DNA of 64,000 nucleotides, from positions 93,226 through 157,225 of the forward strand of contig NZ_AZUC01000056.1 in NCBI RefSeq assembly GCF_000586555.1, read 5' to 3'. This stretch comes from Sporosarcina sp. D27 (lineage in GTDB: Bacteria; Bacillota; Bacilli; Bacillales_A; Planococcaceae). How positions within the stretch are numbered: the first letter of the stretch is position 1; each line of letters begins with the position of its first letter. The translations under genes and the position numbers were made by a program. Below, piece by piece: positions 24,268 through 32,884 of this stretch. The notes below the pieces were generated by a model that saw only the letters and a program-made list of their open reading frames with translations, had not been told where the DNA came from and ran no database searches.

Positions 24268-27099
24268 ATGGCTCAACAATCTTACAAAAAGTTCGTAGCA
24301 TCAGCTGCGACAGCGACTCTAGTTGCATCTGCACTTATTCCAGTTGCATCAGCGGCAAGCGTATCTACTTCTGCATTCACGGACGTACCTGCTTCTTATA
24401 AGGAAGCTGTAGATTTCGTAGTAAAAAACAATATCGCTTCAGGGATTTCTGAAACTCAATTTGGCATTAGCCAACAAATCAAACGTGGCGACGTAGCAAT
24501 CATGATCGCTGCAGCAGCTGGCTTGAACGACGAAAAAGCACCAGCTTCTGGATTCTCAGACGTTCCAAAACGTGGAGCTTTGGCAATCAACTCTTTGAAA
24601 GCTGCTGGAGTAATCAATGGTAAAACAGCTACAAAGTTCGGATTTGAAGATAACGTTACACGTGGAGAAGCAGCTCTTATGCTACAAAAAGCATTTAAAC
24701 TTGAAGCTGGCGACACAAAGAACTCTTTCACTGATGTTTCTGACCGTTACGATGCAGCAGTTGACGCTCTAGTTGCTAACAAAGTGACTAGCGGTATCAA
24801 TGACAAGCAATTCGGTACAGGTAACAACATCAAGCGTGGAGACTTCGCTAAGTTCTTGTTTGCTTTGAAAGACAAGATTGAAGCACCAGCAGGAGAAGCT
24901 ACAATTGAATCAGTAAAGGCGATTAACGCTAAAACTATCGAAGTGAAATTTAATAAAGCTATCGATACGGAAAAGGCTAAGTTTGAACTTAAGCGTGGAA
25001 CAGTTAAACCAACAGTGAAAGCACCTGTCTTCTCTGAAGATAAAAAGACTGTAACAATTGAAGCTAATACTGCATTAGCTGCTGGAGATTACACAGTTAC
25101 TGTTACTGGTATATCAGATGAAGCTATCACAGGTAAAACAACTGTTGCTGCTGAGAAACTAACAAAAATTTCTTTCTTGAGTGAAGTTGCGGTTATCAAT
25201 AACGATGATATTATTGGTAAAGTTTCTGCTGAAAATCAATATGGTGAAGATATCACATCTAAATTGACAACAGCTTCAAATTCTAATATTACTGTAACTG
25301 CGTCTAAGGGAAATGGTACCAACTCAATTGATAAAGACGGCAACTTAACTGTTGGTGGTGCTGCTGGTACCTTTAATGTCGACGATAAAGTCGTTGTAAC
25401 AGTAGTCGATTCAGTTACTGGTGTTACTGCTACTAAAACCGTAACAGTTGCAAAAGCTGCTGCTGTAGAGTCAATTGTTTTAGGTGAAATTAAGACAGAT
25501 GATGAAGAACTAGCTAAAAAGCCTTTGAATGTTGCTAACATGAATGCAAATGCACCTAAATATTATGTTCCTGTAACAATTAAAGATCAATACGGTAATA
25601 CACTTAAGGCTACTGAATTAGCTGGTGTATCTGTTGTATCTTCTAATGGTAGCATTGTTAAAACTAATGGTTTCGCAGATACGAAAAATGGAACTGTAAT
25701 TAAGTTGCAAACACCTACTCCGACAGCAACACATGGTACAGCTGTACTTACAGTAATTGCTGCTGGAACTGGCAAAACTGCTAATACATCAATCGTAGTT
25801 AAAGAAAACTCTAAACTAGATACTGTAGCACTTCAAACGCCTTCAACAGTTCTTAAAAATGGTGTTGCTGCTGAACTTCCTTTATCAATTACAAACACAT
25901 ACGGTGAAGAAGTTGCACTTAAAGATGTAACTGTTGGAGGAAATAACTCTAACGCACTTACACTAGATACTAATACAACAATTAATGTAATTGGCGGTAC
26001 TTTGAAAGTAGAACAAGATTACTTGAACAAAAAAGCAGTTCTTAAATTAACTCCATCACAAAAGAATGTTAATATTACTGTTGTAACTGCAACTGGTAAA
26101 TCACAAGTCTTAAACTTAACTGCTGATGAAGCACCTGTAGTTTCAGGTATTAAAGGTGTATCAGAGGACTTCGTTTCTTTATTGGCTAATGATGTATCAT
26201 TAAGCACTGATTTAGATACTGCTGTTGAATTTGTCGACCAATATGGTGAAGAAATTGCTGCTCCAACATTCGACGCTACAGATGCTACTAATGCTTTAGA
26301 CTTTACTATTAAACCAAAAGATGTTAACAATGATGTAACAACTTATACAAATGGTAAAATTACAGCAAGTACAACTGCTGGTACTGAAGATTATGAAATC
26401 ATCTTAAAAGATGCTACTGGTAAAGTTCTTGACACTAAAGACGTAACAGTTTCTGTAGTAGATGCAGACAAACTGACTTCATTTGGTATTGATGATTTGA
26501 ATAAGTTCTATACTGGTGATGTATCAGCAGCACACGACCAGGAAGTAACTATTCACGGATTATATAATGGTAAGAGAGTGGAAGTTAATCAAGATATGGT
26601 TAAAGATGTATCTGCAACTAATGGATTGAAGATTGCTGCTAATGGTGAATATACAGCAGAACAAATTGTGACTGATTCTAAAGACGTTGCATCTACATTG
26701 ACTGTATTGGTTGCTAATAAAGACAATACTTACACAGTTAAGAAAGAAGTACTTTACAGCGATGCTGCACCTGTTTCACAATCACTTGTTACTAAATATG
26801 ATTCTGTTGAAGTTAAAGGTGGAGTTGTTCAGGTCCCTAGCACTGAGTTAAACGCCAAGTCTGTAGTTCCTGGTGTTGGTACTGCAAGTAAACTTCAGTT
26901 CGTTGCTAAGGATCAATACGGTGTACAGCGCGTTGGAACTGACTATAATGTAATCGTTACAAATAAAGAAACTACTGGTACATTTGATTCAGATGGTCTT
27001 GGATCAGGCTTCATTCCTGCGGACGCTGGTAAGTCATTACAATTAAATGTACGTATCGACGGTTTGTTACAAACTGTTAAGGTTATCGCTGGTTCTTAA
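24268..27099 (+). CDS. S-layer protein with three N-terminal SLH domains
   Basis: 943 residues, GGGAGGA upstream of ATG. Signal peptide 1-29 (VASAAS), SLH domains about 34-78, 92-138 and 149-197, then about 740 residues rich in Thr, Val, Asn, Ala and Asp with repeated Ig-like pieces (DQYGxx occurs several times: ENQYGED, KDQYGNT, VDQYGEE, KDQYGVQ). No cysteine is seen, as usual for S-layer proteins. SLH domains bind pyruvylated wall polysaccharide made via csaB. Base use shifts at about 24900: the SLH part resembles its neighbours, the rest is visibly richer in A/T at third positions. The ORF ends TAA TAA and is followed by a group II intron and a second S-layer-like segment. Confidence 0.93.
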   Translation: MAQQSYKKFVASAATATLVASALIPVASAASVSTSAFTDVPASYKEAVDFVVKNNIASGISETQFGISQQIKRGDVAIMIAAAAGLNDEKAPASGFSDVPKRGALAINSLKAAGVINGKTATKFGFEDNVTRGEAALMLQKAFKLEAGDTKNSFTDVSDRYDAAVDALVANKVTSGINDKQFGTGNNIKRGDFAKFLFALKDKIEAPAGEATIESVKAINAKTIEVKFNKAIDTEKAKFELKRGTVKPTVKAPVFSEDKKTVTIEANTALAAGDYTVTVTGISDEAITGKTTVAAEKLTKISFLSEVAVINNDDIIGKVSAENQYGEDITSKLTTASNSNITVTASKGNGTNSIDKDGNLTVGGAAGTFNVDDKVVVTVVDSVTGVTATKTVTVAKAAAVESIVLGEIKTDDEELAKKPLNVANMNANAPKYYVPVTIKDQYGNTLKATELAGVSVVSSNGSIVKTNGFADTKNGTVIKLQTPTPTATHGTAVLTVIAAGTGKTANTSIVVKENSKLDTVALQTPSTVLKNGVAAELPLSITNTYGEEVALKDVTVGGNNSNALTLDTNTTINVIGGTLKVEQDYLNKKAVLKLTPSQKNVNITVVTATGKSQVLNLTADEAPVVSGIKGVSEDFVSLLANDVSLSTDLDTAVEFVDQYGEEIAAPTFDATDATNALDFTIKPKDVNNDVTTYTNGKITASTTAGTEDYEIILKDATGKVLDTKDVTVSVVDADKLTSFGIDDLNKFYTGDVSAAHDQEVTIHGLYNGKRVEVNQDMVKDVSATNGLKIAANGEYTAEQIVTDSKDVASTLTVLVANKDNTYTVKKEVLYSDAAPVSQSLVTKYDSVEVKGGVVQVPSTELNAKSVVPGVGTASKLQFVAKDQYGVQRVGTDYNVIVTNKETTGTFDSDGLGSGFIPADAGKSLQLNVRIDGLLQTVKVIAGS

Positions 27100-27143
27100 T
27101 AAAAATAAACGAAACGTTACTATATAAGCTAGGTTACTAGTGA

Positions 27144-27209
27144 AGTTAGTGGATTTAAACCCTATGGCATTTCTTTAACAAGATTTAGCCATGGGGTTTA
27201 ATTCTAACT
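27144..27209 (+). other. Long hairpin between the S-layer stop and the group II intron
   Basis: AGTTAG..TTTAAACCC..ATGGC pairs with GCCAT..GGGTTTAA..CTAACT. It has no T tract after it, so it is a poor intrinsic terminator; it may still slow transcription, stabilise the S-layer mRNA or belong to the folded intron RNA. Confidence 0.6.
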
Positions 27210-27265
27210 GTTATCGTCTATTTATTCGGTGTAATTCCGAATCTTGCTAAACAGTCTTTATGCAA

Positions 27266-27976
27266 GTGCCTAATCCTCCTGGATCCAGTGATGCGCTGAT
27301 ATTTTCGCAAAAGGGATTAAGTCAGGTGAAGTCGTACTCAAGCGTAATTGAGGCGGGGCTCCTTAAAAGACAGCTATGATTAGGTAGACGAATCCATGTA
27401 GGCAGGATGAGGTAGTGAATATCGCGACATTGCTAGGACCTCGGTATTCATCCTTTCTTCTGAAATGTAGTTAGGAGATCAGTACAATTGACTGTTAACC
27501 TGTTCTTTCTCACTCCTGGATAGTGGAGATCTAAGGCTGTCAAAACAAGGGACGGATGTAACGGAACGTTTGAAGTCTTTGTGAGCGAGGTAAGTCAGTA
27601 CCCATGACCTCATGAAGATGGCAGCAGGTTCATAGTAGTGTGGATTGTTGGCCGTTTGTACTTGTAGGGTAACCTATGGGGAGGATAAAACCAGCAGGAG
27701 CGAAGGAACCTAGTCAGTGGTACGTATTCGAAAAGCTTATTTCCCTAAAAATACAGCTTTCCAATAGAATAGATGGGCCAATCGCTTATACGAGATTGGC
27801 CCATCTATTTGTAAAATTAGTAGGTATATTTTAACGGATTCAAAAGAATCATTTAAATCCAAGGGAATTGGCAGGGAATGAATACTATTGTTGATGGCAC
27901 GCCGTATGCGGTGAAAGCCGCTTGTCCGGTGTAGGCCCTAATCGAAAGCTACAGAAATGTAGTATAAGAGGGGAAT
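27266..27976 (+). ncRNA. ORF-less group II intron
   Basis: Domain V is at 27899-27932, 34 bases: GCGGT-GAAA-GCCGC distal stem with tetraloop, two-base TT bulge, and a proximal stem starting with the CGC form of the catalytic triad. Domain VI (27936-27973) has a CTACA-GAAA-TGTAG tip and TATAAGAGGGG on its 3' side, containing the branch-point A candidate. Domain IV is a simple hairpin (AGATGGGCCAATC / GATTGGCCCATCT, about 27773-27811) with no reverse transcriptase or maturase ORF, so splicing would need a maturase from elsewhere. The 3' end AAT at 27974-27976 is inferred because the following ORF then starts in phase. The 5' end is uncertain; GTGCC at 27266 is the best match to GUGYG. Confidence 0.8.
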
Positions 27977-28975
27977 AGCACAGTATTAACACATAATGTA
28001 AGTACCGCAACGGGATTAAATAGTGCAATTTCAAAAGCAAATGATGGAGATACAATTAAGTTGACAGGTCCGATCAGTGCTACAGCAAATACTGTAACAC
28101 TTAACAAACTAGTAAACCTTGATTTGAACGGTCAAAATTTAACAGGCAATGTAACGATTACTAGTGGAACTTCAGGAACTTTGAACATTTCAGCAGGTAC
28201 TATAACAGGTAATCTAACTGTGGATGCTGCAAATGCAACAGTAAACAATGCGGCAACTGTAAGTGGTACAATTACTATTAATAATGTTAGTGGCAACACA
28301 TGGAATGAAAATGCATCTAATAACAATATTGTTTTCAATGATCCAAATGCGGATACTAATCTTGTAATTGGTGCAAATCAAACAGTTTCTAGTCTGACTC
28401 TAAAGACGCCTGCAAAGGTTTCTGTTTCAACAGGTGCTACTGTAACTGCTTTAACTGTTGAAGCTGGAGCTGCTAACACAGCTATCTCAAATTCCGGTAC
28501 AATTACTACGGTAACTGCAAATGGTAACACTTCATTAAAAGGGACTGCACCAAGTACAGTATATGGAACAGGGACTATTACTGGTGATGCTCTACCATCA
28601 GCTCCTGAAAATGCTGTAAAAGAAATTGTAGTTAATGGTTTATTAGCGAGTGATATTAAGTATTTAGCATTCAACTTGAACAATAATGGACCAGGGACAG
28701 AGAGTGCACAAAAGATATCAACTTTAGAAGAAGTTAAAAGTTTCGTATCGAATCAATACGGTGCAATTCTTGATACGACAAAAATAACTGTTGTTGATGG
28801 TAAAATTACAGTTGCTGATGGTCTATTGACTACTGAAAACTGGAATAAAGTAAAAATGAATGGTAATAAAGTGGCTCCTTACCAAATTACTGTATTAAAC
28901 AAAGACAAAACGTCTAAAATTGCTAAAATAGCAATGTACCAAAATGGAACTGTATCTATTATTGCTCTTCCATAA
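27977..28975 (+). CDS. Start-less S-layer-like segment: 3' exon behind the group II intron
   Basis: 332 codons open from AGC at the inferred 3' splice site to TAA. No ATG/GTG with a binding site is present near its beginning (a TTG at 28061 lacks one). The protein is beta-rich: ISKANDGDTIKLTG starts a right-handed beta-helix-like run (LNGQNLTGNVTIT, ISAGTITGNLTV, VSGTITINNVSG), followed by an Ig-like C-terminal part with NQYGAI. Composition matches the S-layer protein upstream. It is either an alternative C-terminal exon made by splicing or a silent, promoter-less cassette or remnant. Confidence 0.75.
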   Translation, partial: STVLTHNVSTATGLNSAISKANDGDTIKLTGPISATANTVTLNKLVNLDLNGQNLTGNVTITSGTSGTLNISAGTITGNLTVDAANATVNNAATVSGTITINNVSGNTWNENASNNNIVFNDPNADTNLVIGANQTVSSLTLKTPAKVSVSTGATVTALTVEAGAANTAISNSGTITTVTANGNTSLKGTAPSTVYGTGTITGDALPSAPENAVKEIVVNGLLASDIKYLAFNLNNNGPGTESAQKISTLEEVKSFVSNQYGAILDTTKITVVDGKITVADGLLTTENWNKVKMNGNKVAPYQITVLNKDKTSKIAKIAMYQNGTVSIIALP

Positions 28976-29050
28976 CTCTTCTAGTATGGATGAATTTCAT
29001 TCAGGATATGAAGTTATATTGTCTTATATTGATACAAATAGAAAAATGCT

Positions 29051-29087
29051 CTCTAATCGATCACTCATCGGTTAGAGGGCTTTTCTT
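29051..29087 (+). terminator. Terminator hairpin T1 before the recombinase cluster
   Basis: CTCTAATCGAT / ATCGGTTAGAG stem followed by GGGCTTTTCTTTT. The same stem sequence recurs at 33898 and 46414. Confidence 0.8.
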
Positions 29088-29210
29088 TTGCTTTCCCAAC
29101 CGCTCTTGCCCAAGTAATTAATCTAATAAAATTCCCGTTAGTATAAATACCACGGCAATTGGTCATATTGATAGTAACGGAGATTGCGAGATGAAAAGAG
29201 GTGAACCAAA

Positions 29211-30104
29211 CTGAGTGAAACGAAAATCTACTGGGAAAGTACCGCTGGCCATTTACTAGAAGAAACTCGACAAGCATTAAGTGAGTATTTACTCAGCTTG
29301 AAGTTGGCAGATAAAGCGGAAGCAACCATTGAGAAGTATCGCAGGATTATCGAAGCGTTCTTTCAACAGTGTACGATTCCGTTAGAAGAGATTACGAGTG
29401 ACGATGTATTAACGTGGTTGACGACCATTTCGAAAGGAAAGAAAGCGCGCACGGTTGATTTGTATCTATCAGCTGTCTCTTCATTTTTCAGCTTTTGCTT
29501 AGAAGAAGAGTATATGGAGAAAACGGTCGTGAAAAAACGATGGCGCCCCAAAATACCTCACTCATTGCCAAAGTACTTGGATGAATTTGAATATGCTCGT
29601 GTAAAAGTGAGTTCTGAACAGTTACCGATTCGAAACCGAGCCTTGCTGTTGTTTCTCTTTTCAACGGGCTGCCGTGTATCAGAAGTAGCCAGTTTACACG
29701 TTCAGGATATTGATTTTGACAAACGAAAAGTGGACGTAACGGGGAAAGGACGAAAAATCCGGCAAATTTACTTTTCCGAAGAATGTGGACTTGTGGTTCA
29801 AGACTATTTGGATAAGCGTTCAGCAAAACCATCAGATCCATTATTTATGAATAAGTTTGGTGATGGCCTTCAAGTGCAGGGGATTCGAAAAGTATTAAAA
29901 AAAGTGGGCGGTGAAGCAGGGCTCGTTCAATCCTTTCATCCTCATATGTGTCGCCATACATTTGCGACCAATATGCTCGCAAGAGGAGCCGATTTACAGT
30001 TCATCGCAGACGTATTGGGGCATGCGGACCTCAACACCACAAGGATCTATGCGCAAATCCCAACAGAAGAGATGCTGTTAACCTATCAAAATATTATGGG
30101 GTGA
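29211..30104 (+). CDS. Tyrosine recombinase A1 (XerC/D-like)
   Basis: 297 residues if translation starts at CTG 29211, which follows AAAAGAGGTG; the next start in frame (TTG 29298) would delete the beginning of the core-binding domain. The N terminus has the IYWES motif found four times (in varied form) in the 635-residue neighbour. The catalytic domain has Arg in FSTGCRVSE, Lys in GKGRKIRQ, His/Arg in HPHMCRHTFAT, His in LGHADL and the nucleophile Tyr in TTRIYAQ. It should cut and rejoin DNA at specific sites. First of four tandem recombinases; the stop overlaps the binding site of the next gene. CTG starts are rare, so the start needs care. Confidence 0.85.
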   Translation: MSETKIYWESTAGHLLEETRQALSEYLLSLKLADKAEATIEKYRRIIEAFFQQCTIPLEEITSDDVLTWLTTISKGKKARTVDLYLSAVSSFFSFCLEEEYMEKTVVKKRWRPKIPHSLPKYLDEFEYARVKVSSEQLPIRNRALLLFLFSTGCRVSEVASLHVQDIDFDKRKVDVTGKGRKIRQIYFSEECGLVVQDYLDKRSAKPSDPLFMNKFGDGLQVQGIRKVLKKVGGEAGLVQSFHPHMCRHTFATNMLARGADLQFIADVLGHADLNTTRIYAQIPTEEMLLTYQNIMG

Positions 30105-30109
30105 AAAAC

Positions 30110-30943
30110 ATGAATCAAGAAGTCATTAAACAATTCTTTCTAGATAACCACAATCAATTTAGTCCAGAGACCGTTCGTGCGTACAAGTTAGCGCTCTCTC
30201 AATTCTTCACCGTGTGCGGAAAAAGCGTGGAAGAAGTAAAAGCGAGAGATATCCGGAACTGGTTAGAAGTCATGACGAATGATGGTCTTCAACCACGTAG
30301 TATCCAACTTAAGCTCGTCGCGCTGAAATCCTTTTATCGCTATTGTATGGAAGAAAACAAAATCAATAAGAATCCGACTTTGAAAGTCGTTACACCGAAA
30401 AAGGTCGATTCTCTTCCTTACTATCTATCAAAGCGACAACTGGCCATGCTGCAGGAGCACACAAAGGACAATATAAGAGATCGGGCAATTATTGAAACAT
30501 TGTATGCCACGGGGGTACGAGTAACTGAATTACTGAATATTAAACTCGAAGATATCAAATGGGAAACAAGACAGATAACGATTCGAAAAGGAAAAGGAAA
30601 TAAAGGTCGAATTGTCCTCTTTAGTCATGCCTGTGCAGAGCGATTGGAACGATATCTCGAAATTAGGAAGTATGAAGGTGACTACCTATTTTCGAATAAA
30701 AGAGGACAACCCATCAGTCGCGATTTAGTTCAAACGAAGTTTCGAGAGTACTCAGAAGCTCTCGGTTTCAAAGTGAGCCCGCACACATTAAGGCATACAT
30801 TTGCAGCAAACTTAGCGGAAAAGGGAATGGATTTCACGTGTATTCAAGAATTACTGGGGCATTCGAATATCAATAGTACTAGAATCTATACGCGTTTGAT
30901 GAATCCTGAACGGAAGAAAAAGTATGATCAATACCAACAGTAA
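30110..30943 (+). CDS. Tyrosine recombinase B1 (XerC/D-like, short type)
   Basis: 277 residues from ATG 30110; GGGGTGA overlapping the previous stop is the binding site. One SAM-like core-binding domain (about 1-95) without the YWE motif, then a catalytic domain with Arg in YATGVRVTE, Lys in GKGNKGR, HTLRHTFAANLA, LGHSNI and the Tyr in STRIYTRL. It is closer to recombinase B2 (32885) than to A1 or A2: both share TIRKGKGNKGRIV / IPDGKGNQGRIV and end in a basic KKKYDQ/KEMYDK tail. The A-B pairing suggests two subunits acting together. Confidence 0.92.
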   Translation: MNQEVIKQFFLDNHNQFSPETVRAYKLALSQFFTVCGKSVEEVKARDIRNWLEVMTNDGLQPRSIQLKLVALKSFYRYCMEENKINKNPTLKVVTPKKVDSLPYYLSKRQLAMLQEHTKDNIRDRAIIETLYATGVRVTELLNIKLEDIKWETRQITIRKGKGNKGRIVLFSHACAERLERYLEIRKYEGDYLFSNKRGQPISRDLVQTKFREYSEALGFKVSPHTLRHTFAANLAEKGMDFTCIQELLGHSNINSTRIYTRLMNPERKKKYDQYQQ

Positions 30944-30960
30944 GAAATAGGAGGATTAAG

Positions 30961-32868
30961 ATGGCAGGATATTGGGAGGTGAATTGTAAAGGGCTGTCGG
31001 AAGACACTCACATCGTTCTCAATTTATTTTTAGGGAGCCTAAAAGAGAAGGATAAAAGTATTGAAACTGTCAAGCGCTACCGAACTGCTCTACAATCTTT
31101 TTTCTTAGCCCATCGAGTTTCGTATAAGTCGATTACTAGAGAAGAGGTTGACGTGTGGCTTACTAAACAAAGAACGCAAAAACAAGAGCGGACGGTGAAA
31201 GATTACTTAAAAATACTATGTGCTTTCTATAACTTTTGTGTTCAGGATTCGCATCTAGTAACCTTTCCGCTCGATGCGAATCTGCAGGTCATATCTAGTA
31301 AAGAGCGGTACTGGGAATTGAAAAGCACGCTTCCGAATCCAGACAATCAACTAATCGTGAATCAGTTCTTGCTTCATATGAAAACGCTAGGAAGGACGGA
31401 GCATACGATTGTGTCGATGCGAACTTATTTACAACGAATTTTCAAGGAAATCGATCAATCGCTTCGTCAGCTAACACGGGAAGAAATTGAACAACGGGTG
31501 ATAGATACGCATCAACAACGCAGCGAATCGGCGAGGAATGGGATGTGGAGTACACTTCGGTCCCTCTATGAGTATTGTTGGGAGAATGAAATTCTGGAAG
31601 ATACACCGCTCCGTAACAAAAGAAAGTATGCCGAAGTTACCGATCTCTACTGGGAAGCAAAAGGACGATTCACTCTTGAAGAGAACAAGGAAGTAATCAA
31701 TGCGTTTTTATTGTATCTGAAGAATAAGAAGCGAACGAAAAAGACGATTGTTGAATATGGGATTGTACTGCACCGATTTTTTGGTACGAATCCTGTCCAT
31801 TTTTCACAAGTGGATCGGAAGCAGATTGACGAGTGGTTTTCTCTTCAAGATCCCGACTGGAGCATTCGAACCATCAACAACTACAAGCAGGTGTTACGTT
31901 CATTTTATTTCTTTTGTGTCCGTAAGGAGTATATGGCGAAATCGCCCATCGACTTATTCTGGGTGGAGAAAAATGCGTCAAAAAAGTTCTGGGTGACAGA
32001 TAAGACTTTTAGTAACCCAACCAACAAGGAAGTCGTGAATGAGTACTTGCAGTCGATGAAAATTTCGAATATGAGTGAACTGACGATCATTCTCTACAAG
32101 CGCACGTTAGAAACCTACTTTGTACAGAAAGAGGAAGACTTTTCAACGATATCGTTTGATGAAATCTTGCAATGGGTCATCCAACAACAAAAGGTTGTCC
32201 AAGCGACAACGGTGAACGGACGATTATCAGTGCTTGCTGCTTTTTTCACATTTTGTGTGGAGGAGGGCTATATGGAGTGCGTTCCCATTAAGACGAGATG
32301 GTATATGCGGGAACCGAGGTCGATACCTAGGTATCTTGAAAAAGAAGAGCTGGCAAAAGTACGACAATGTGCGGAAAAGGAACTCCTTCGAAATCGGATT
32401 ATTATAGAATTTCTTCTATCTTCAGGGTGTCGCATAGGCGAACTCCATCTATTGGATAAAAAAGACGTGGACGTAGACACTCGAACCGCTTGCGTGTTGG
32501 GCAAAGGAGGAAAAATTCGTGAGGTGCATTTTTCTGCAACGTGTGCACTTTTATTGGAACGGTATTGGGAGATGGAAGAGGTAAAGGAAGAAGAACATCC
32601 TGACTTATTGGTTTCAAGAATAGGAACAAGGCTCGGCATATCCCGTATGAGGAAAATCATCAAACAACTTGGGGAAGATTCAGGAATTAAGGGTTCCTTA
32701 TATCCGCATCGCTTCCGTCACACATTTGCGACCGAGTTATTAACTAAGGGTGCTGAACTTGATTTTATTGCGGATGAACTTGGGCATGCGAACTTAGAAA
32801 CGACGAAAATTTATGCGCGGATTCCAAAGTGGAAATTAATTTGTTTATACAGAAGATATGTGGGTTAA
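30961..32868 (+). CDS. Tyrosine recombinase A2 with four tandem core-binding domains
   Basis: 635 residues, about twice the family length; AGGAGG upstream. Four copies of the N-terminal core-binding domain follow each other, each opening with an aromatic motif: GYWEV at 4, RYWEL at 117, LYWEA at 230, KFWVT at 343, exactly 113 residues apart. Each copy repeats the order 'strand-like start, T(I/V)xxY/M helix, F, EE/DRxxI/VxxW, NFC/FFC helix'. One catalytic domain (about 452-635) is complete: Arg491 (GCRIGE), Lys in GKGGKIRE, His583/Arg586 (PHRFRHTFA), His609 (LGHANL), Tyr618 (TKIYAR). No frameshift is seen. It could bind several adjacent core sites or bridge DNA. Confidence 0.92.
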   Translation: MAGYWEVNCKGLSEDTHIVLNLFLGSLKEKDKSIETVKRYRTALQSFFLAHRVSYKSITREEVDVWLTKQRTQKQERTVKDYLKILCAFYNFCVQDSHLVTFPLDANLQVISSKERYWELKSTLPNPDNQLIVNQFLLHMKTLGRTEHTIVSMRTYLQRIFKEIDQSLRQLTREEIEQRVIDTHQQRSESARNGMWSTLRSLYEYCWENEILEDTPLRNKRKYAEVTDLYWEAKGRFTLEENKEVINAFLLYLKNKKRTKKTIVEYGIVLHRFFGTNPVHFSQVDRKQIDEWFSLQDPDWSIRTINNYKQVLRSFYFFCVRKEYMAKSPIDLFWVEKNASKKFWVTDKTFSNPTNKEVVNEYLQSMKISNMSELTIILYKRTLETYFVQKEEDFSTISFDEILQWVIQQQKVVQATTVNGRLSVLAAFFTFCVEEGYMECVPIKTRWYMREPRSIPRYLEKEELAKVRQCAEKELLRNRIIIEFLLSSGCRIGELHLLDKKDVDVDTRTACVLGKGGKIREVHFSATCALLLERYWEMEEVKEEEHPDLLVSRIGTRLGISRMRKIIKQLGEDSGIKGSLYPHRFRHTFATELLTKGAELDFIADELGHANLETTKIYARIPKWKLICLYRRYVG

Positions 32869-32884
32869 GAAAGTGGGGGAAATC

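Noticed and set aside
27153..27202. Intrinsic terminator of the S-layer gene
   Set aside because: The stem is strong, but no T tract follows it, so it is listed as a hairpin of unknown role.
27266..27976. tRNA or group I intron in the structured stretch after the S-layer gene
   Set aside because: No cloverleaf or group I core is visible, while domain V and VI of a group II intron are clear.
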